The notes: a model not told the origin generated them from the letters alone. 60,000 nt of DNA from Bugula neritina (GCA_964035545.1 OZ037769.1:6757429-6817428); one strand, 5' to 3'; positions 30,126 through 42,816 are shown, counted from the first letter of the stretch. A program made the numbers and translations.

Positions 30126-30344
30126 TTAAACTAACTGTGGCCTTCTCATTAGGGTCAATATTGAATACATGCATGATAGTCTTACAACTGACCAGACTAG
30201 GAGAATGTAGGTTGGGTGAGTTCCTATATAAAGTTCTGTTGAATTAGTATCCTGCAGATAGCTCCTAGAATCCATGTACTGCAGGCCCACTGTATCAATT
30301 AAGCTGCTTTTAAATACAGATATCTTTTCGGCAGGCAAGTATCG
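30126..30344 (-). pseudogene. Severed 5-prime coding part of the minus-strand IAP
   Basis: After an acceptor (CTTTTGTTATAG, exon from 30344) the reading frame matches the first 50 residues of the 57992 protein, including DTVGLQYMDSR and SVVRLSCMYSILTLM. It then runs into the inverted-repeat end of the 26809-30140 element and stops. The ATG used at 57992 is ATT here. It is the missing N-terminus of the gene at 25747-26703, separated by 3.3 kb of transposon. Confidence 0.7.
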
Positions 30345-32395
30345 CTATAACAAAAGGAAAGGCATGCTATGGTTTTATATGCTTTATTTTGTTACTCATT
30401 TCTATATGTTTTGCTTACATGAGCTTTTGCAAGCATTTAAAGTATATTATATAGAAAAGCATTTTTATTGGACACAAATCCAGGACATTGCACTGTTTTT
30501 AGTCGGCATTGCATCATAAGCTATTTTAGCTATGACATCATACCTATGTAATAAGTGTCACAAAACTATGGTAGCAGTGTGCTGAGCTCAAAAAATCTGG
30601 TAGTCAAAGTTTTATAGACAAGCAGCATACTGCTTGCTAGAGTTGTGGATGTAAGTAAACTTTATTCCACCCCTTTCCTCCCCCAAGATATACACAGATC
30701 AACTTGTGGAAATGAACTATCTTGTAAACACAACTTATATCTCAGTATTTATAGTAAACAGAAAAACTCTAGTACATTCTCAAGCATTCCAGTATAGAAA
30801 ATTCTAATAGAAAACATTCCCCACATGTCAATACTATTCAGATAGAAAATCAAAACAAAACAAAACATTGGAATTTCCATGGTTATTTGGCAGTTATTTC
30901 GCAGCACCTTGTTTACATTGCTGGGCAGCAGTTAACATGATCAATGAAAACAATAACATGATGAACAATGACCATCTCTTTTATCAGTCTAGAATATTCA
31001 GGAATATTCTTTTGAAATCATTGGGAAAAAACGTGAAGTCCATAGGTACATGTACACTCAGAATTTGTAACAATAATCTACATTCTTAAACATACTAAGT
31101 ATTGTCTTATCTGAACATGTCCATAGTCACAATGACAGTGCAATTCTTCAACTTTGTCCATTCATTGTTTACATTATTATGCATCGTTTTAATTGTTCTG
31201 CCCACATATAATTATAATATTTGGCTTCATATTATTCATGCCTGTGTTTTGTCACATGACCACCTTGCATCTTGATGATTGTTTTAACCTAATGATTCTC
31301 GCACTCAGTCAACTTTTCTCTCATGGCTTATAAATTCTAAATAAATAATATGAATGATGACTATGCATGATTGTAATAAACTAATGACTATGATTTGCTT
31401 GGTTCCCCAACTAAATAAACAATCAAATTGATTCCTTCATCGCAGCTTTTTAATCTTTTTTGTTTTCTTGTATCATAAAATAAATTTTCTACCAAACATT
31501 ATGTTGTATAAAGTCATCAAGATCCCAGTTTGCAAAAGATTAGCATGTGAAAAAACCTCACTTCATAGTTTATTAATTCAACTGAAACATGCATGAGTGA
31601 TAAATATTTAGATAATTTGATAAATTATTCTACTAATTCTATTAATGGATTATTCTAAAGATATGTGTTACCTATAATGTAGTCATATTGTATTCTTCTA
31701 ACAATCACCAAGTAACCAATTAACATTCTGCCAATCTGCTGCATCTTTGTATATAACTTATACATAGTGACCTACAATAAAATTTGGCAATGATGTGACT
31801 TTAATTTTATTAAAAAATTGAAAAAGAATGAACTAAATCACTTATGCGGATGTGATAATATGTCAGATATGCTTCAGTAGTACTTAGGTTTATCTATCAA
31901 ATGGCTGTTTAATAGCATACATCATAGCAATATAGTATATCAACGAAATATTAATATATAGCCAGTCTAAAATTTAATGAATGGTTTAATGTGTTTTTAT
32001 CAGCTCATGCTTTTCAAAATAAGTATTATGAAGAGTGTAACCTACAGTTTAAATTACTAAATAATAGTTACTTATTACCTCATTTCTCAAGTACATACTT
32101 AGCTATAATATTTTGTATATTCAAAGTGTGGTAAAAATAGTAAACATATAACATGTTTAAATTATCTAAATTTATATGTATATTGTAATATATACTGAGC
32201 AAAGCAATGTAATAATGATCCTACTTCATTATATATTGCGGTGGGTACAAGGATATATAGTGTTTCAAATATTAAAATAACTTTTCAAAACGTAAATATG
32301 CATTCAAACCTAGTGACGTCTACATGAAATAGCTATTAGCATTAAGCTGGTTATAACAATATGATTAAAACACTAATATTATATGAATAACTTAC
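30345..32395 (-). other. First intron of the minus-strand IAP unit
   Basis: From the donor TATTG|GTAAGTTATTC (at 32395) to the acceptor at 30345. It matches the plus-strand intron 55428-57950 in reverse over nearly its whole length. It lacks the 422-base palindromic insertion present in the plus copy. No gene inside. Confidence 0.65.
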
Positions 32396-32503
32396 CAATA
32401 GTCTCTGAAACATAGCTTCTAAATCACTGGACAAACTATGACACCTTCTAATTCAAAGTATGAGAAATCAATAGATAATTGTAATGCCAGTCTGCTTTAT
32501 ATA
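32396..32503 (-). promoter_or_regulatory. IAP-unit promoter and noncoding first exon, copy A
   Basis: TATATAAAG (minus strand, 32495-32503) followed by a short exon that ends at 32396 before GTAAGTTATTC. TATA box, spacing and donor are conserved with 55318-55427 and 25461-25573. Confidence 0.6.
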
Positions 32504-32626
32504 TGAAGCATTGAATGAATCATAATGGAATTCCCAAGTGCTAGAACTTGCGGATCACGACTAGTCATCTTATAGCCAATCACAATCAACACTGCCTTGT
32601 AAGGCACAAATTTTACTAAATTTTAA

Positions 32627-33315
32627 CCCTTTCGCGATCAACTTTGAAGTTACGTAATTTTGTGCCTCGTTTGAGTTTATCGCGAATTTTGCTAGCAAAT
32701 TTTGCATAACTTTCAATTTCATTATTAAAAGTTAAACTTGACTTTGGCCTTAAATAAACTGGTTATTATAACTTTAGGAGTATTTTCTATTATAAAAAGC
32801 TTCTTAAAGTGACGGGAGACCTTAATTCTAGCTAAAATCAGTCATTCTAATTTGACCTCTCAGAACCGCCATTTTAAAATTGAAAACTCAAAATGATAAA
32901 ATTAATTTATAATATGATTCAAAATATAGTGACTTTAACATTTCTGTTTATTTAGATGTTCTTCTAAATGTTATCTGAATAAAATAAACTGGCTCTCTAT
33001 AATTTGACAGCAGTTTCTTGCATTTGAAAGTAGCGTTAAAATTTACCGATAATTTTGAAATTCAAGGATTAAATTGAAAAGCCACTAGCTGGCTTGGTAG
33101 CTATTAATTTAATCAAATTTAATGGCTATAATTATCCCAAAATTACCAAGCTGCAGTATCAGCATCAATTACAAAAAATTTTAGGCTGTTAGGTTGAAAA
33201 CTTGAAGTTTAAAGTAAGCGCTATTGTTTGTTTACCTAAAAGACCATATATGGTCTATTGATCTGTGGATAGTGTCGCTTTGAGGGACATATATGGTCCA
33301 TTGATCGCGTAAGGG
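32627..33315. mobile_element. piggyBac-like MITE (TTAA)
   Basis: Starts CCCTTTCGCGATCAA directly after TTAA (32623-32626) and ends TTGATCGCGTAAGGG. CCC..GGG ends and a TTAA target are piggyBac hallmarks. The related sites at about 49600 and 55200 lack it. The right TTAA is missing, with a small deletion of flank. No transposase. Confidence 0.6.
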
Positions 33316-34340
33316 AAAATGGAAGAAGAGCCTGCTTTCTATATAAGGAACTGTTGAAAGAAGTTATATTCATGAAATGTAAACTTCTCTCTTCACAAAA
33401 TGTACAAAATAAAAAGTTTTGTTTACAACAGCTATTAAGCTGCAATCTTGTTAGAAAATGTCCGGGTTTCACAGCTTGGGAGCTGACTTTATTGTATAGA
33501 ATTATCCAACTGCCATACCATACTGAGTTCATTGTTATCTCCTTTTATAGGCTGAGTCCATGGTAAGGTCTAATCAACCTATAGCTGTTAGGTGTATGAA
33601 ACTATAAACATATGCAAACAGATATTTAAATGTTTTAGGCTATAATAATGTAATTAATATTAATTTATCAGTTGACTATATGCTAACTGATCAGAGAAAC
33701 CAGCAGAAGCTGTGAGATCTCAAGACACTTTAATTCATGAGAACTGTACAGGCTGTACACTATCTGCAGCACACAACTACCTGATCTATTCTAAGGTGCT
33801 GCCGTGAGCTGCCTGAACTCAAATGGTATTATTTGGTAGAACAGGCAGGTTATATACAGCACACAATCTGATGGTTGCAATCAATATTGAATAACTGAAA
33901 TTGTAACACTGTGACAGAAAAGAAGCTACTAATTTGTGAATTCAGACAATCTATATTATTATTATAAAATGTAATGCATACATGTAGTTGTATTTAGATA
34001 CTTGGTCATAAATAATACAGACTATAACTGTGTCAATGGAGTTGTGCAGAAACTTTATTTCTAGAAGAATTCTTTTGGGCCGTTTTTGTGTAATATTATA
34101 AAAACATACAAACTGCCCATTCAAGTTTGTTTTTAAGAAGCAGATTAATCATACTATACGGCCAGTGATGATTGTTATGAATTTGATAGCTACACCCTAG
34201 CAATAACTTAAACAAATGCTGCTTTACTTGAACTGTAATTAAAGTGTTTAACAAGTACTGTTTTTATGGTTACTAATACTTGTGATTCATATATCTATAG
34301 TTTTCAAACATGTCATACCTGCAGTACATTCACCATTATA
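33316..34340 (-). repeat. Inverted copy of IAP-array flank
   Basis: Reverse-complement similarity to 48560-49590 and 54160-55170, including the ATTCACCATTATATGGTGTG block near 34330. It shows that the inverted duplicate extends beyond the promoter into upstream flank. The open stretch at 33236-33532 is not a gene. Confidence 0.65.
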
Positions 34341-35395
34341 TGGTGTGTTTATGACAGCCATAGCAGAACTTCAAAGTTTTGGTGCTGTATATTTACTGTG
34401 GCCACCTTTGGCCACCTTTCACCAACGTGGTCCTGCGTGGGTGGCGGGGCTGTATATTTACTGTATATGTATGATAAAATATTAAATAAAGTTAGTATAT
34501 TGACTGATTTTGCAAATGTATTGCTAGGAACGCACAAATTTAAATTATTATATGCATTTTTATATACTACTTTTTATACAAATTCATAAAGCTAACATGT
34601 GATTTTTATAATGAAGAACTTCTTTTTTGAGAAATGGTAGTAAGCCAATAATTTTGAAGCACCTTTTAATTCTAGCTCAGTTTGTTGATTTTATTAAACT
34701 TGAGCTGTTAATTTTAATTTGTACATCATTTTAGCTTATGCGTAGCTGTACTGATTTTAGGAAATATATACAATGGTGCATTGTTTTAGAAACGGACAGA
34801 GAAAATGCATGTAGCCAAAGGGTCATCATTTTCTACAACTAAGTTTTCACGGGAACACCAAAACATTTCAACGTAAGCTGAATGTACATAGGAACAACAT
34901 CAGGTGATTTAACAATATTATATTACATATTAAAATATATTATACGAAGCATTATTTGTATTATGATGCAAAAATTATGCAATAAAAGCTGTGTTCAAAC
35001 TTTGCCTTATATAAAGTAAAGTTTTTAAAACTCTATGTTATACTTGCGGCATGGCTACATCTCACTTAGTACTATTAGTTAGCTTACTAAATTATATTAG
35101 GTATTGTGGAGGAAATGCTAATGCTATAGTAGAGTTATCTTTTCATGCACTTTATTTTTATACTTTATGTAAGCTGGATTATGTAATTCCATCGATCATC
35201 TGACAGAATGAGAACAAAGAACCTCTTTGTGTATAAAAGAAGGCAGTGCATGTAGAATCATTCTACTACTAGCTGGAGCTTGCCGTATAAACACTACCTT
35301 TGCCAAGCTACTATTGTAATAATTTTATGCGTAGAGTGTTATGATTCGCTGCATGCAATTATAGGTGTGGGTTGTTAGCTGATTGAACACAGTGA
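34341..35395. other. Spacer, no gene seen
   Basis: Contains a short direct repeat GCTGTATATTTACTGT at about 34384 and 34448 flanking a small less AT-rich insert. Open stretches around 34266-34589 have no recognisable product. Confidence 0.4.
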
Positions 35396-35400
35396 CTCTT

Positions 35401-36034
35401 TGTAGGAGGGTATTTATGCACAATAAATAAGAAACGTAATACTCACAATCCCCTTTATTTTACTCCATAATATATATAAATCCAAAAATAGCAGTTAGGG
35501 AGGACAACTCCTTACATGTATGGAAAACTCACTAGTAAACTGGTAAACAAAGTATAAGATAATTAACTAAGTGTGTTATTGTCCTGGCTTGGTAGCTCCG
35601 AGATGTGTCCTGTTGTGCTGCTGGCTGAAGACTGACTCTACTGTGTTGAGGGCCTCCTTTTATACGTTGGGAAACATTCCCACTAGAATGTTCCGAGCGA
35701 ATTCGAGGGAATTCGCTCGAATCGCAGGGGATTCGCAAGGCTAGAATAAAGGGATCGCTCGAATCGAGCGAACTTCGCAGGGAAATCTCGGTTATCTTGA
35801 TTATATAAGTGTTCCTGTGAGGCGTCAGAAACAATAGCTAATCCAGTCACGTCAGTAGTAATAAGTAGCTGGGAATAATAGCTAATCCCATCATTGCCAA
35901 CATAACACTTAGCTGTTACAATACTATGGCTATGTAATGATGTATATCTAAGAAAACACGCATTCCATGGGAATGAAGATAATAATAGTAAGGGGAATAC
36001 AAGCATTAGTTATACTATACACAATTTTACCACA
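35401..36034 (-). mobile_element. Solo LTR of an LTR retrotransposon
   Basis: 634 bases with TG..CA ends (TGTAGGAGG … TTTTACCACA on the plus strand), flanked by CTCTT and CTATT, a 5-base target duplication with one change. On the minus strand there is a TATA box (CGTATAAAAGG, 35657-35667) and, about 200 bases later, AATAAA (35454-35459), giving a plausible U3-R-U5 order. The U3 part has GC-rich inverted motifs around TCGCTCGAATCGAGCGA (near 35755). It is unrelated to the 410-base LTR of the full element. Confidence 0.55.
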
Positions 36035-36412
36035 CTATTCTACTAATAAAGATTAATTCACAGCTTGTTCTTACTATATTGGAGTTATGCTCCCCACTTA
36101 AACTGCATTCTACCCTCAAAACTACTACAGTATTGCATAAAGCAAACTTGCATTACAATTCATTAATGAAATTAAATATCTTCAACATGTTCAAGGATCT
36201 CAAGTGTAACTGGGTACAGAATTCAACTCCATGATTAATTTGAATGTTTTAGGTTGTTCAGTTCACCACAGGACACTCAAACCATACTGTTAGTTTAAAA
36301 CTGTTAATCCACCGAATCATAATAGCATTTCTGTGCATGTGTTGAATGGCTCAGTTTTCTTTCCGTTTTGTGCTCACTAGAATTTTACAGCACATAAAAG
36401 GAACTGATAGTC
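36035..36412. other. Spacer, no gene seen
   Basis: AT-rich sequence with no recognisable feature. Confidence 0.4.
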
Positions 36413-36441
36413 ATTTAAAATAGATTATATAATCTATTTTA

Positions 36442-36512
<71 letters not shown>
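36413..36512. repeat. 32-bp perfect palindrome plus TA tract
   Basis: 36413-36444 is a perfect palindrome with half-site ATTTAAAATAGATTAT, followed at once by about 33 TA units (36447-36512). Confidence 0.9.
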
Positions 36513-36515
<3 letters not shown>

Positions 36516-37003
36516 TACAGGACTGAGATGTACCCAATTATCAATTATCATAAATAATTCTTGTTATAAATTCTATTCAAATTACTCATAATATGCTAAG
36601 ACTAAGGAAGCTCTATATATATGCTGATGTGCCATTGTAATAACCTAAAGAAAAACTTATTATGGAAACTGCACATTGAGGAATTTGGGAAATTTTTTTA
36701 CCCAATCTCTTATTACAACACATGATAAACTTTGACATCATTGTTTGTAGAAAGAATAAACCAATAAAGCCTATCGTCTTTATTTAATGCATGAGAAATG
36801 ATCAATCTTGGAGAGGGGCTGTACTGAACTCCCTCATGCAATTCATAATTTACAAACAATTGGAAGTAATAATCAATGCAAACATACCATAAACAAACTA
36901 ATGCTATTAGTAACCATGCAGGAAGTGGTGATATACTCTTATCAAATTCATTGCAGTTCAAACTATTTGATGGAGATAGTAATGATGCTTCTATATAACC
37001 ATG

Positions 37004-37212
37004 CAGTGCTCCCTCTGTATCTCACTAGACACTCCGGGTCCGAAACCTCATTTCCCAACATAGTGGGATACCAGATTTAACTCACAGATCTGTTAAATTT
37101 GGCTATTTCGTCCTTATACATACATAAGCCATAAAACGGGGTCCAGACCCTAATTCTCATGACCTAAGGTATTTTTCGAGAACTGGGTCTGTGAGATATG
37201 GAGGGAGCACTG
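37004..37212. mobile_element. hAT-like MITE, 209 bp
   Basis: Ends CAGTGCTCCCTC and GAGGGAGCACTG, with inverted similarity continuing over about 22 bases (GTATCTCAC / GTGAGATAT). CAGTG ends suggest hAT. No 8-base target duplication is visible. Confidence 0.6.
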
Positions 37213-38265
37213 TAGGCTACAGTTGGTGGTTTCATATGCAGCACTCTAACCAACATGTTTCAGATAAAAACAATACAAATTCTAGCAATTAGTTATTTTC
37301 ATGAGAGATCAAATAGACAAAGTATAAAGTATAATGAATTTTAACATCAATATTGAAGTAGGCAGGTCGAGATACTGATTCAGTAAGGGTATTGAGGTGA
37401 TGTTAGTAACAGCATGAATGCTCACAACCAATACTTCTGCATGTTGATCAGCAGTAAAAACACATGTTGGGAATAACCCCCTAAACACACTTTGCCGTAT
37501 TGTACGCTGTAATGTAAAATATCAGCCATTATAAAAATGTCTGAGCTTCCTGTATGGCGTTGCAGTATATGAATTTTCACTGGTGTATTCTTATGTATAC
37601 ATTTACACTTGGCTTACAACCTATCGACATTTTAGACACTGGGTTGATGCACATCTATGCCTCTATACCTCTACACCATCAATACTGAGAGCAATAACAG
37701 ACTTCGTTAAAAAAAACAAATTGTAAATACAAAGCTAACACTTATACATGTGTAAACATAAGATAAAGCTTCAAAACTGTGTCGTATAGCAAACCAAAAA
37801 CATGGTGTAGTTAATTACATCAAATATTATGAAAACTGGAGAAGCTCACTTGTTTAGCCTGTTTACTAACACATTTTAGCCAAGTGGCTTTAAGAGCAAG
37901 TTTGTCTGCAAAAAGCTAAAGGAATAGCTTTGCTTAGTTCTGTTCACCATTACAATTAAATTTGCAACATTTTTTCTATTTTTTAAGATCAAGACAAGAT
38001 TAATAGAAAATGGTCAAACTAGCCATTAAATCATTTCATGGGTTATGAGAAACTTGAGCTACCTATATTATAGCTGTTGATAAATGATTATATCCACTAA
38101 ACCCAGACTTCATTAAACTATTAAATACATCAATAGTAATTGTAAATGTGCATTTAGAAAAATGCATAGACGTAATAAATTGCTTTACATATAAGTGACC
38201 CCTTGTGAATACTGTTGCTTTCAGAGCATTGAAACTAAACAAGATAAGTGTAGCATCTTTACTGT
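37213..38265. other. Spacer, no gene seen
   Basis: AT-rich with no recognisable coding or RNA feature. Confidence 0.4.
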
Positions 38266-38287
38266 GGGGGGGGGGGGGGGGTGGGGG
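38266..38287 (+). repeat. Poly-G tract
   Basis: Sixteen G, one T, then five G. It could form a G-quadruplex on the plus strand. Confidence 0.9.
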
Positions 38288-38624
38288 TAGAGCATAACTT
38301 CTTCCATTCAAAAAATTATCTTCAGCCTATTTTGTTGACTAAATTTGTGTAATCAATGGTCTAGACTCTATAGTTATATCTGGGTATACACTGATCCGAA
38401 TATCAAATAACTTAGATGTCTTAGTAGAACTATTCAGTAAAGGTGTAAAGGCTATTAACCCCAGAAATCTTGTCATCAGAATAAGGAATAATCATTTGAT
38501 GTTTAACCCATGCATCAACTATTTATAGTGATGAATTGAAGGAACAGCAATTTTATTTCTAAGCTATATTCAAATGTTTATTAATCAGCTAGCCACTGAA
38601 TATTTACTTCTTTCAATGAAAGTT

Positions 38625-39046
38625 GGGTCATTTTACTTTATTTAGTACACACCAGCAAATTAGGACCAACAATTGAAATTGGTTAATAGTCATACTACAA
38701 TTTAACAGGTTTCGTATGATTATTACATATCATTTATAGGAAAAAAGGCTGAGAGGGAAACCTTCAATATTAAAGTGTATTTAGTTGCCATATTGGTAAC
38801 AAAATGTGGTTGCTGACTAGTATGAAAAAGCCATGATGTCTGCATATCCCAATTTACTAAAAAATTAGGAAAAAATATAGAAAGTCAATCGAAATTAGAA
38901 AAAAAACTTTAAATATTTATAGTTGTATTTGTTAATATTCTATTAGTTTAGGGCAAAAAACAAATATAATTCCAGCATAAATTGTGAAAAATAGCCAAAA
39001 ATTAGAGATATTCAGTTTGTACTAACTAAATTAAGTAAAACTACCC
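38625..39046. mobile_element. Palindromic element, family P copy 1
   Basis: Begins GGGTCATTTTACTTTATTTA and ends TTAAGTAAAACTACCC. Its interior (AAATTAG…, GGGCAAAAAACAAAT) matches the element at 57208-57629. More diverged, with no target duplication left. Confidence 0.6.
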
Positions 39047-39270
39047 ATGCAGACACAAAAATGGGCTCTGGAGTTCCAGAAATGGTTTCCATGATTAGCA
39101 TGCAGATGACTATGACAGTCTGGCTTCAAGTCCCAAGACACAGCTATATATCGTTGGACCGAAAAAAATATGAGCTAAATTTACAGCTCATATACTGCTT
39201 ACAGACGATTTAGCACATTTATATAGGTGTAATAACTTTTATAATAACATTGCAAGTCTAAAATTGAGAG

Positions 39271-39480
39271 CAGCAGTAGTCTAGGCATTAGAGTGTTGGC
39301 TTAGTAAACATGAAGTCATGGGTTCGAACCCCAGTAAAGGCTATTGCTGATGTTTGGAAGAGCATCCAGTCATACTTGCTCCTGTGCCTCATCTGAATAA
39401 GTCATTAGCCTGATTTAACCAAAAAACTCTTCCATCAGGGTTTTCTCACAGGGATGGCGACTATAAACTTATTATAAGTT
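39271..39480 (+). mobile_element. tRNA-derived SINE
   Basis: The head has a tRNA-like A-box region (AGTAGTCTAGGCATTAGAGT) and a perfect B box (GGTTCGAACCC, 39321-39331) with about the right spacing, then an unrelated tail. A box and B box form an internal RNA polymerase III promoter. The acceptor stem does not pair well, so it is a SINE and not a tRNA gene. A nearby ACCCGAACAGG block also occurs at 14080. Confidence 0.7.
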
Positions 39481-40078
39481 TATAAGATTATAAGTTTAAA
39501 ATTAACCCTGTTACCCGAACAGGACAAAGCGGAGATAGGTGAGAATAGGTGAGCATAAGTTTAAAATTAACAGACTCATGATATATAAGTATCAAACAGT
39601 TTTGTAGCTCACCAAAAGTATTTTTGTAAACTTCCTTGAACTGCTAAATTTACATATGACTCAGCTTTTTATAATCTTGCCATACAGTATAAATATTTAA
39701 CAAATGATATAATGGAAATATGGAATATACCTATAGGAGGAAGTACAACTTGTGACTACATGGCATCATGCTAGTTGGTGAATTGGGAATTCCCAACTTT
39801 AGCAGTATTTAAAATAAATTTGTAGTCGTGTCACATCACATTTATGATCAACCATCACCAGGAGAAACTGTAAGTATATTATAGCTAGTGCCTAGCACTA
39901 AAAACTGAAGAAATTCTGAGTTGTTAAGCTAATAGCTTCATGTTTTTTACAACATTTTTCTAAGTTTTATAGTTTAGTATATTATAAATCTTGTAATTAT
40001 AAGTTACATTGATTTTTCTTTTAAACAATTCAAATGCAAAGTAAATTGATTTAACTTTTGAGGCTGGCTTATAGTAAT

Positions 40079-40218
40079 GGAGAAATTGGGAAATTAGCCT
40101 GTACATATTCTAGATCAGAATGTAGCAAAAAAGTTATGTTCTCGTAAGATGTTCAACCCATGCCCCAAACCAAAATTTAATAAAAAGTGTAAAGAACTTA
40201 GGCTATCTCAATTTCTCC
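40079..40218 (-). mobile_element. Small MITE, family A copy 2
   Basis: GGAGAAATTGGGAAATTAGC at one end and GGCTATCTCAATTTCTCC at the other; the interior matches the reverse of 11229-11345. Followed by a C-rich run (40221-40239). Confidence 0.5.
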
Positions 40219-40375
40219 ACCACCCCCCCCCCACCCCCCCTTACTGCTACTATACATATATACATATTTTGCCCATGGTTCATCAATTATGTAGGGTGCA
40301 CAACTCCAAAACACACATTTTTGTATCTCCAACACTTGAATTCTGTTCCAGTTTTAAATTTATAAATTATCGCTA

Positions 40376-40669
<294 letters not shown>

Positions 40670-40814
40670 TATTGATACTATTTAGGGTATAATAAACTTA
40701 TTTATTCATTTTATCAACTACAAATTTGTTTCACATAGTGCAAGCTACGCTCCTCAGGTCGTTGTGTGTACGGTTGAGTGATTTTGTTTTGAAGTTTAGA
40801 TTGTTTGTGTATTG

Positions 40815-42816
40815 CTACGCTGGAATGCCATAACTAGCGTCTGTCAAATGCGCAAGCAAAAATTTACGTTTATGTTTGCACGTGCTGGAAAGCTCTTTGC
40901 GTTTGTTGAGGGAGGATAACTCCGGTTGTTTCAAATTTACATATTTCTCATAGCCACATAAGTTACATCTGTTGGTTAAGTTTGAGTACGATTTACAAAT
41001 TTTTAAAATGTTCCATTTTAAGCTGAATTTCGTGTTGTTTTCTTTTAAATTCCAGATGTATCTGCTGAGTTGTGTGTTGTTGGCTTTTCCTGCTTGTAGG
41101 AAAGAGGCTTTGTGGTTGTTGAATCTGGTTTTGAAGGTAGTTGAACAGAGTCCTATGTACGATTGGCTGGAGTTATTGTCATGTCTTGTCACAGTTGCTT
41201 GGTATATTAAGTCTTTGTATAAGCATTCACCTTTTAATGGACAGTGGAAAGGTTGTTTACAGTTACATTGTGTGTCGTTTAGTTTAGTAGTGGTAGTAGG
41301 GATGTGTGCAGTTTCAAGTTTGTATTGGTTCGAGCCATCAATAATATTTTTCATGTTGGGCATACATGAGTAGCTAATTTTTATGGTTTTCCTATTAAAA
41401 ATTTTACTTAGTTGGTTTGATGGTGGGAAGCATTTGTTGATGATTTGAAGAAATCTTTTTCCTATTTTGGTTTTTACTGTTGAACTAAAAGGTGGGTTGT
41501 ACCACAATAATATGTTTCTATTTCTATTTTTATTATTTTTGTTAGATTTAGGTGTTGGGTTATATTTTAATTTATAGTCTTATCCACTGTTTGAGAGTGC
41601 TTCTTGGTATGGTTGTATGATGGCGTTAAACTCCTCCTCATTGGAGGATAGTGAGCTAAGTCTTTTATTTATATTTTCTGGTAGAGCTTTTAATACTGCA
41701 AGTGAATGGTCGCTTTGCTTGTGTACATAGAGGATAGTGTTTCCTGGTTTTGTATAGGGTTTGTAGGATTGGTTAGTTAGATTGAACGTTACATCTAGGA
41801 AGTTTACAACTTTTTTATTGGCTTCTATTGTAATTGAGGGATTAAATTTTCTAAAAAAGTTGCAAACTTGTTTCTTGTTCTGTTCTACATGTCTAGGTGT
41901 TCCTTCACAAACTATGAGTCTGTCATCTTTATATAGGCCTAAATTGCATTCTAGATTAATTTCAGTAGTTACTAGGTTAAGTAGGTAGATTCCAATTAGT
42001 TGGCATGTTTCGGCACCGTCATAGCTTCCCAAAATTACTGTCATGCTTTTTTGTCCATTGTTCACCATTGGAGATAAGGATGGACTTTTTAGAGTGTACC
42101 AAAATTATTTCCTGGTGTTCAGTTGGTATGTTGGCAAAGTGTGACGCAAAGGAAAGGGCTTTGGAAAGGAGGTGTTCGGTTATTGATGGGTAGAACTTGC
42201 ATATATCAAAAGTAATAAATGACTTACTGCTTTTGTTCTTGATGTTTTCAAACCAGTTTATTACTGAGTAAGAATTCTTTCATATGTTGATGTTGATATG
42301 TTGGAGGAGTTTTGTATTTATATTTTCCAATAATTGTTTGCTGATTATACCTATGTTGGTTTTGGCAGGATTTATTAGTCTGCAGGATGGTTTGTTATTA
42401 AATTTAGGTTTGTGGTCTTTGAATGTAATAAAAGCTTCTTTCTGGGCCAGTACTTCTATTCTGGTGTCTAAATTTAGTGATTTGGCAATTGTGATGTCCT
42501 TAGTTGTGATTGATTTAGATAGGTCATGTGGGGTTTTTTGCAGTCTTTGCCAATGCTTTGTTTAACAAGATCTCAGTATTGGGAAGTAGTTTGTAAAAAT
42601 TAGTAGTTTTGTCAGCTTTCACTAGCAGTTTGTCATCACCTTTAATATCCATTACATTATTTCTCATTTCGGTTTGTAGTTGATTAGTAAATGGATCAAA
42701 CCTGACTTTAGCTAGTAGGTTGTATATTTCAGTTTCGAAGTGGTCTAATTCTTTAATGTATGGTGTTGGTTTGCTTGATTTAAAGCCAAAGGTATCTTTG
42801 GTAGTAAGCTTGCAGA
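40815..42816 (-). pseudogene. Penelope-like retroelement, RT plus GIY-YIG, decayed
   Basis: Read on the minus strand the pieces are: an RT N-terminus with KADKTTNFYKLLP (from about 42640); FITFKDHKPKFNNKPSCRLI and the catalytic FITFDICKFYPSI (about 42435-42180) in a second frame; GSYDGAETCQLIG, YKDDRLIV and NFLDVTF (41580-42068) in a third; then, after one TAA, a Cys-rich linker (CNCKQPFHCPL) and a GIY-YIG nuclease (IYQATV … YIGL … TRFNNH) with CNLCGYEK (40815-41507). RT followed by GIY-YIG is the Penelope-like plan. There are at least two frameshifts, an in-frame TGA (42280-42282) and the TAA (41580-41582), and the usual Gly of YRDDG is Arg. The element is dead. Confidence 0.85.

Larger units (their letters stand above)
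26809..30140. mobile_element. 3.3-kb terminal-inverted-repeat element
   Basis: The termini are CCACAGTTAGTTTAAGGTCA and its exact reverse complement, with weaker mirror similarity for about 150-200 bases inward (TTATGTT…ATAGCTCGAACA). The insertion splits the sequence that is continuous at 58135-58165 in the plus-strand copy (CCTAATGAG … GGATATGTCAC). No transposase ORF is visible, so it is nonautonomous or decayed. An exact target duplication could not be read; a few bases at the junction differ. It carries a nested MITE at 27727-28068. Confidence 0.65.

Noticed and set aside
30126-30338. Independent small 70-residue gene
   Set aside because: It is the severed N-terminus of the IAP gene; its last residues come from the transposon terminus.
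34266-34589. 107-codon ORF
   Set aside because: Falls in duplicated flank that is not open in the other copies; no domain.
39271-39343. A genuine tRNA gene
   Set aside because: A and B boxes are good but the acceptor stem does not pair and a SINE-like tail follows.
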